Part shown: piece by piece, positions 62,491 to 64,000 of the stretch
Layout: the number at the start of each line of letters is the position of its first letter
Numbering within the stretch: position 1 is the first letter of the stretch
Assembly (NCBI RefSeq): GCF_010994035.1
Contig: NZ_WIXN01000001.1
Coordinates: 248,001 to 312,000 of the forward strand
Length of the DNA stretch: 64,000 nt
Source of the DNA: Virgibacillus aidingensis
GTDB taxonomy: Bacteria; Bacillota; Bacilli; Bacillales; Amphibacillaceae
Direction: 5' to 3'
The notes under the pieces: generated by a model
The model's input: only the letters and a program-made list of their open reading frames with translations
Databases searched by the model: none
What the model was told of the DNA's origin: nothing
Translations under genes and position numbers: made by a program

Positions 62491-64000
62491 CTAAATCGCC
62501 TGCTTCATTTGTTTTGCAGCCGATAATTCCGTATTATTTTCTTCTCCGGCATTTACCTTCAATAACCTTAATGCGTTTAATGTAACGAGCAGTGTTGCTC
62601 CCATGTCAGCAAATATGGCAATCCAGAGCGTCAGCCATCCGGGGATGACCAGCAGCAGGGCAAGCAATTTGATTCCTATGGAGAAAGCGACGTTTTGTTT
62701 TATAATGGATAGTGCTTTTCTGCTCAGCTTTACAGTATAGGGGAGTTTTTTCAAATCATCACCCATCAATGCAACATCGGCTGTTTCCAACGCGCTGTCC
62801 GTTCCGGCTGTCCCCATGGCAATGCCGACAGTGGCGGCTGCCAGGGCTGGCGTATCATTGATGCCATCGCCAACCATGGCAATGTTGCCATACTCCTTAT
62901 CATACTTTTTAATAAAGTTTAATTTATCCTCTGGAAGAAGTCCGGCCTTTGTGTCCGTTACGCCAAGTTCACCACTTAATGCTTCAGCTGTTTTTGGATG
63001 ATCTCCTGTGAGCATGAAGGAGTGCTTGATGCCCAATTCATGCAATTTACGGATTACATATTTGCTTTCTGTCCGGGGTTCGTCCCTCATAGCAACGGCG
63101 AGCAAAATCTCTTTCCTTGTTCCAAGCAGCATGATAGTCTTGCCGTCTTCCTGATATTGAACTATAGAGGTTTTGATTGTTTCGTCTCCTTCCACTGTTT
63201 CGGAAAGAAACTTCGGGGATCCGACTAAAAATTCCACCCCATCAATTTTCGCTTTAATTCCTCTTCCCGGAATGGTTGTAAAATCATTTACTTCCACATC
63301 AGAAAAATCCACGTTTTGTTCTAGAGCATAATCTAATATCGATGCCGCCAGCGGGTGCTGTGATTTATTTTCCATGGCAGCTAAATAGCGTAAAGCTTTG
63401 TCGTGATCTTCCGTGAAAAATTTAGTATCTGTCACTACAGGCGTGCCTTTTGTCAATGTACCGGTCTTATCAAAAGCAATCGTTTTAAGGGATCCAATCT
63501 GTTCCAGGTAAAGTCCGCCCTTAACAAGTACGCCGTTTTTTGCTGCATTACCGATGGCGGTCACAATGGCAACCGGCGTGGAGACGACCAGTGCACAAGG
63601 ACAGCCGACAACGAGGACAGCCAGCCCCTGGTAAACCCAATCCAGCCACGCTCCGCCAAAAAGCGGCGGTACCATGGCGACAAGGGCAGCAATCACGATA
63701 ATAAGCGGCGTATAATAAGAAGCAAAACGATCAATAAATGCCTGGGAAGGTGCGCGTTCCGCCTGGGCATCTTCAACTAAATGAACAATTCTTGCAATCG
63801 TTGTATCGGCTGCTTTTTTCGTTACTTTGATTTCCAGGAAGCCGTCGTGATTAATGGTCCCTGCATATACTTCATCATGTAATTGTTTTTCGACAGGAAT
63901 GGATTCCCCGGTAATTGGCGCCTGATTAATGGTAGAGAAACCTTTTAGAATAATCCCGTCCATGGCAAGTTTTTCACCGGGTTTCACAAACATAATATCC
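62491..64000 (-). CDS. CadA-type heavy-metal P-type ATPase, 5' part outside the window
   Basis: The C-terminal ~503 residues of a P1B-type metal-exporting ATPase. Visible in order: actuator-domain motif [14 protein letters not shown] helices, the metal-site CPC in [18 protein letters not shown], the phosphorylation motif DKTGTLTKG, the P1B signature HP in [22 protein letters not shown], and two final helices. CPC with this helix context fits Zn/Cd/Pb exporters (CadA/ZntA); copper exporters also carry CPC, so cargo is inferred. The N-terminal metal-binding domain lies beyond base 64000. Confidence 0.92.
   Translation of the reverse strand, partial: DIMFVKPGEKLAMDGIILKGFSTINQAPITGESIPVEKQLHDEVYAGTINHDGFLEIKVTKKAADTTIARIVHLVEDAQAERAPSQAFIDRFASYYTPLIIVIAALVAMVPPLFGGAWLDWVYQGLAVLVVGCPCALVVSTPVAIVTAIGNAAKNGVLVKGGLYLEQIGSLKTIAFDKTGTLTKGTPVVTDTKFFTEDHDKALRYLAAMENKSQHPLAASILDYALEQNVDFSDVEVNDFTTIPGRGIKAKIDGVEFLVGSPKFLSETVEGDETIKTSIVQYQEDGKTIMLLGTRKEILLAVAMRDEPRTESKYVIRKLHELGIKHSFMLTGDHPKTAEALSGELGVTDTKAGLLPEDKLNFIKKYDKEYGNIAMVGDGINDTPALAAATVGIAMGTAGTDSALETADVALMGDDLKKLPYTVKLSRKALSIIKQNVAFSIGIKLLALLLVIPGWLTLWIAIFADMGATLLVTLNALRLLKVNAGEENNTELSAAKQMKQAI

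Noticed and set aside
62491-64000. PfeT/ZosA-type iron or zinc ATPase
   Set aside because: The metal-site motif is CPC, whereas PfeT/ZosA proteins have SPC, so a CadA/ZntA-type exporter is the better call.
1-64000. CRISPR arrays, prophage, insertion sequences or tRNA genes
   Set aside because: No repeat-spacer pattern, transposase, integrase, phage structural gene or recognisable tRNA cloverleaf was seen on reading.

Overview
The window reads as a chromosomal segment of a low-to-moderate GC, endospore-forming Bacillaceae bacterium. Many genes have recognisable Bacillus subtilis counterparts (yclNOPQ, ydaT, ytzI, ykwC, yteA, cssRS, typA, pncA, pdxK, ykvA). AGGAGG ribosome binding sites, a T-box and intrinsic terminators are frequent. 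An ectoine/hydroxyectoine-type uptake system (ehuBCDA) and a DUF368/PopT undecaprenyl-phosphate transporter would suit a halophilic or alkaliphilic relative of Oceanobacillus or Virgibacillus. That placement is inference from gene content; no rRNA or other phylogenetic marker was compared.

Layout. 1-5 kb: a truncated chemotaxis receptor, an HD hydrolase, a drug/metabolite exporter, type 2 isopentenyl-diphosphate isomerase (fni) and a YdaT-like stress protein. 5-7 kb: a metallo-beta-lactamase-fold hydrolase and a FrnE-type DsbA protein. 7.2-11.5 kb: a Fur-controlled siderophore ABC importer in two units (yclNOP, then yclQ), each with its own promoter and Fur box. 11.7-12.4 kb: a SurA-like lipoprotein. 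12.4-13 kb: an intergenic repeat element. 13-20.5 kb (minus strand): the complete histidine operon hisZGDBHAFI(E)C, divergent from hisJ (20.6-21.4 kb) across a compact set of 8-bp repeats that looks like an operator. Together they encode every step from PRPP to histidine.

21.8-30.9 kb: a secreted alpha/beta hydrolase, murB, the ehuBCDA transporter (minus strand), a ketopantoate-reductase-like enzyme, ytzI, an AlaX-type alanyl-tRNA editing protein and a CwlK-like peptidase. 31-36.4 kb: a PlsY-like acyltransferase, a DUF456 protein, pdxK, a small unknown, pncA, T-box-controlled proS and a glutathione peroxidase. 36.5-41.6 kb: trhO, two tandem paralogous membrane proteins of unknown function, a cold-shock protein, and a methyltransferase overlapping a small unknown gene.

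41.9-54.6 kb: a secreted M19 dipeptidase, ykwC, yteA, a Zn-ribbon protein followed by a hydrolase fragment, an HtrA protease divergent from cssRS (secretion-stress circuit), typA, ykvA, an amidinotransferase/DDAH-family enzyme, a YqcI/YcgG protein and two very small genes. 54.8-57.9 kb: a thiolase / SDR dehydrogenase / acyl-CoA dehydrogenase operon. 58.1-60.2 kb: popT, a thioredoxin-like protein and a barnase-barstar pair in which the RNase is a predicted lipoprotein. 60.4-64 kb: a LysR regulator divergent from an EamA exporter, then a CadA-type metal ATPase cut by the window end.

Most of the window is ordinary core and near-core gene content. The parts most worth a second look are the lipoprotein barnase with its barstar, the tandem membrane paralogs at 37.7-40.1 kb, the hairpin between Shine-Dalgarno and start codon at 52.96 kb, the hisZ/hisJ operator, and the tandem repeats in the htrA/cssRS intergenic region. 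No tRNA, rRNA, CRISPR array, transposase or prophage gene was seen.
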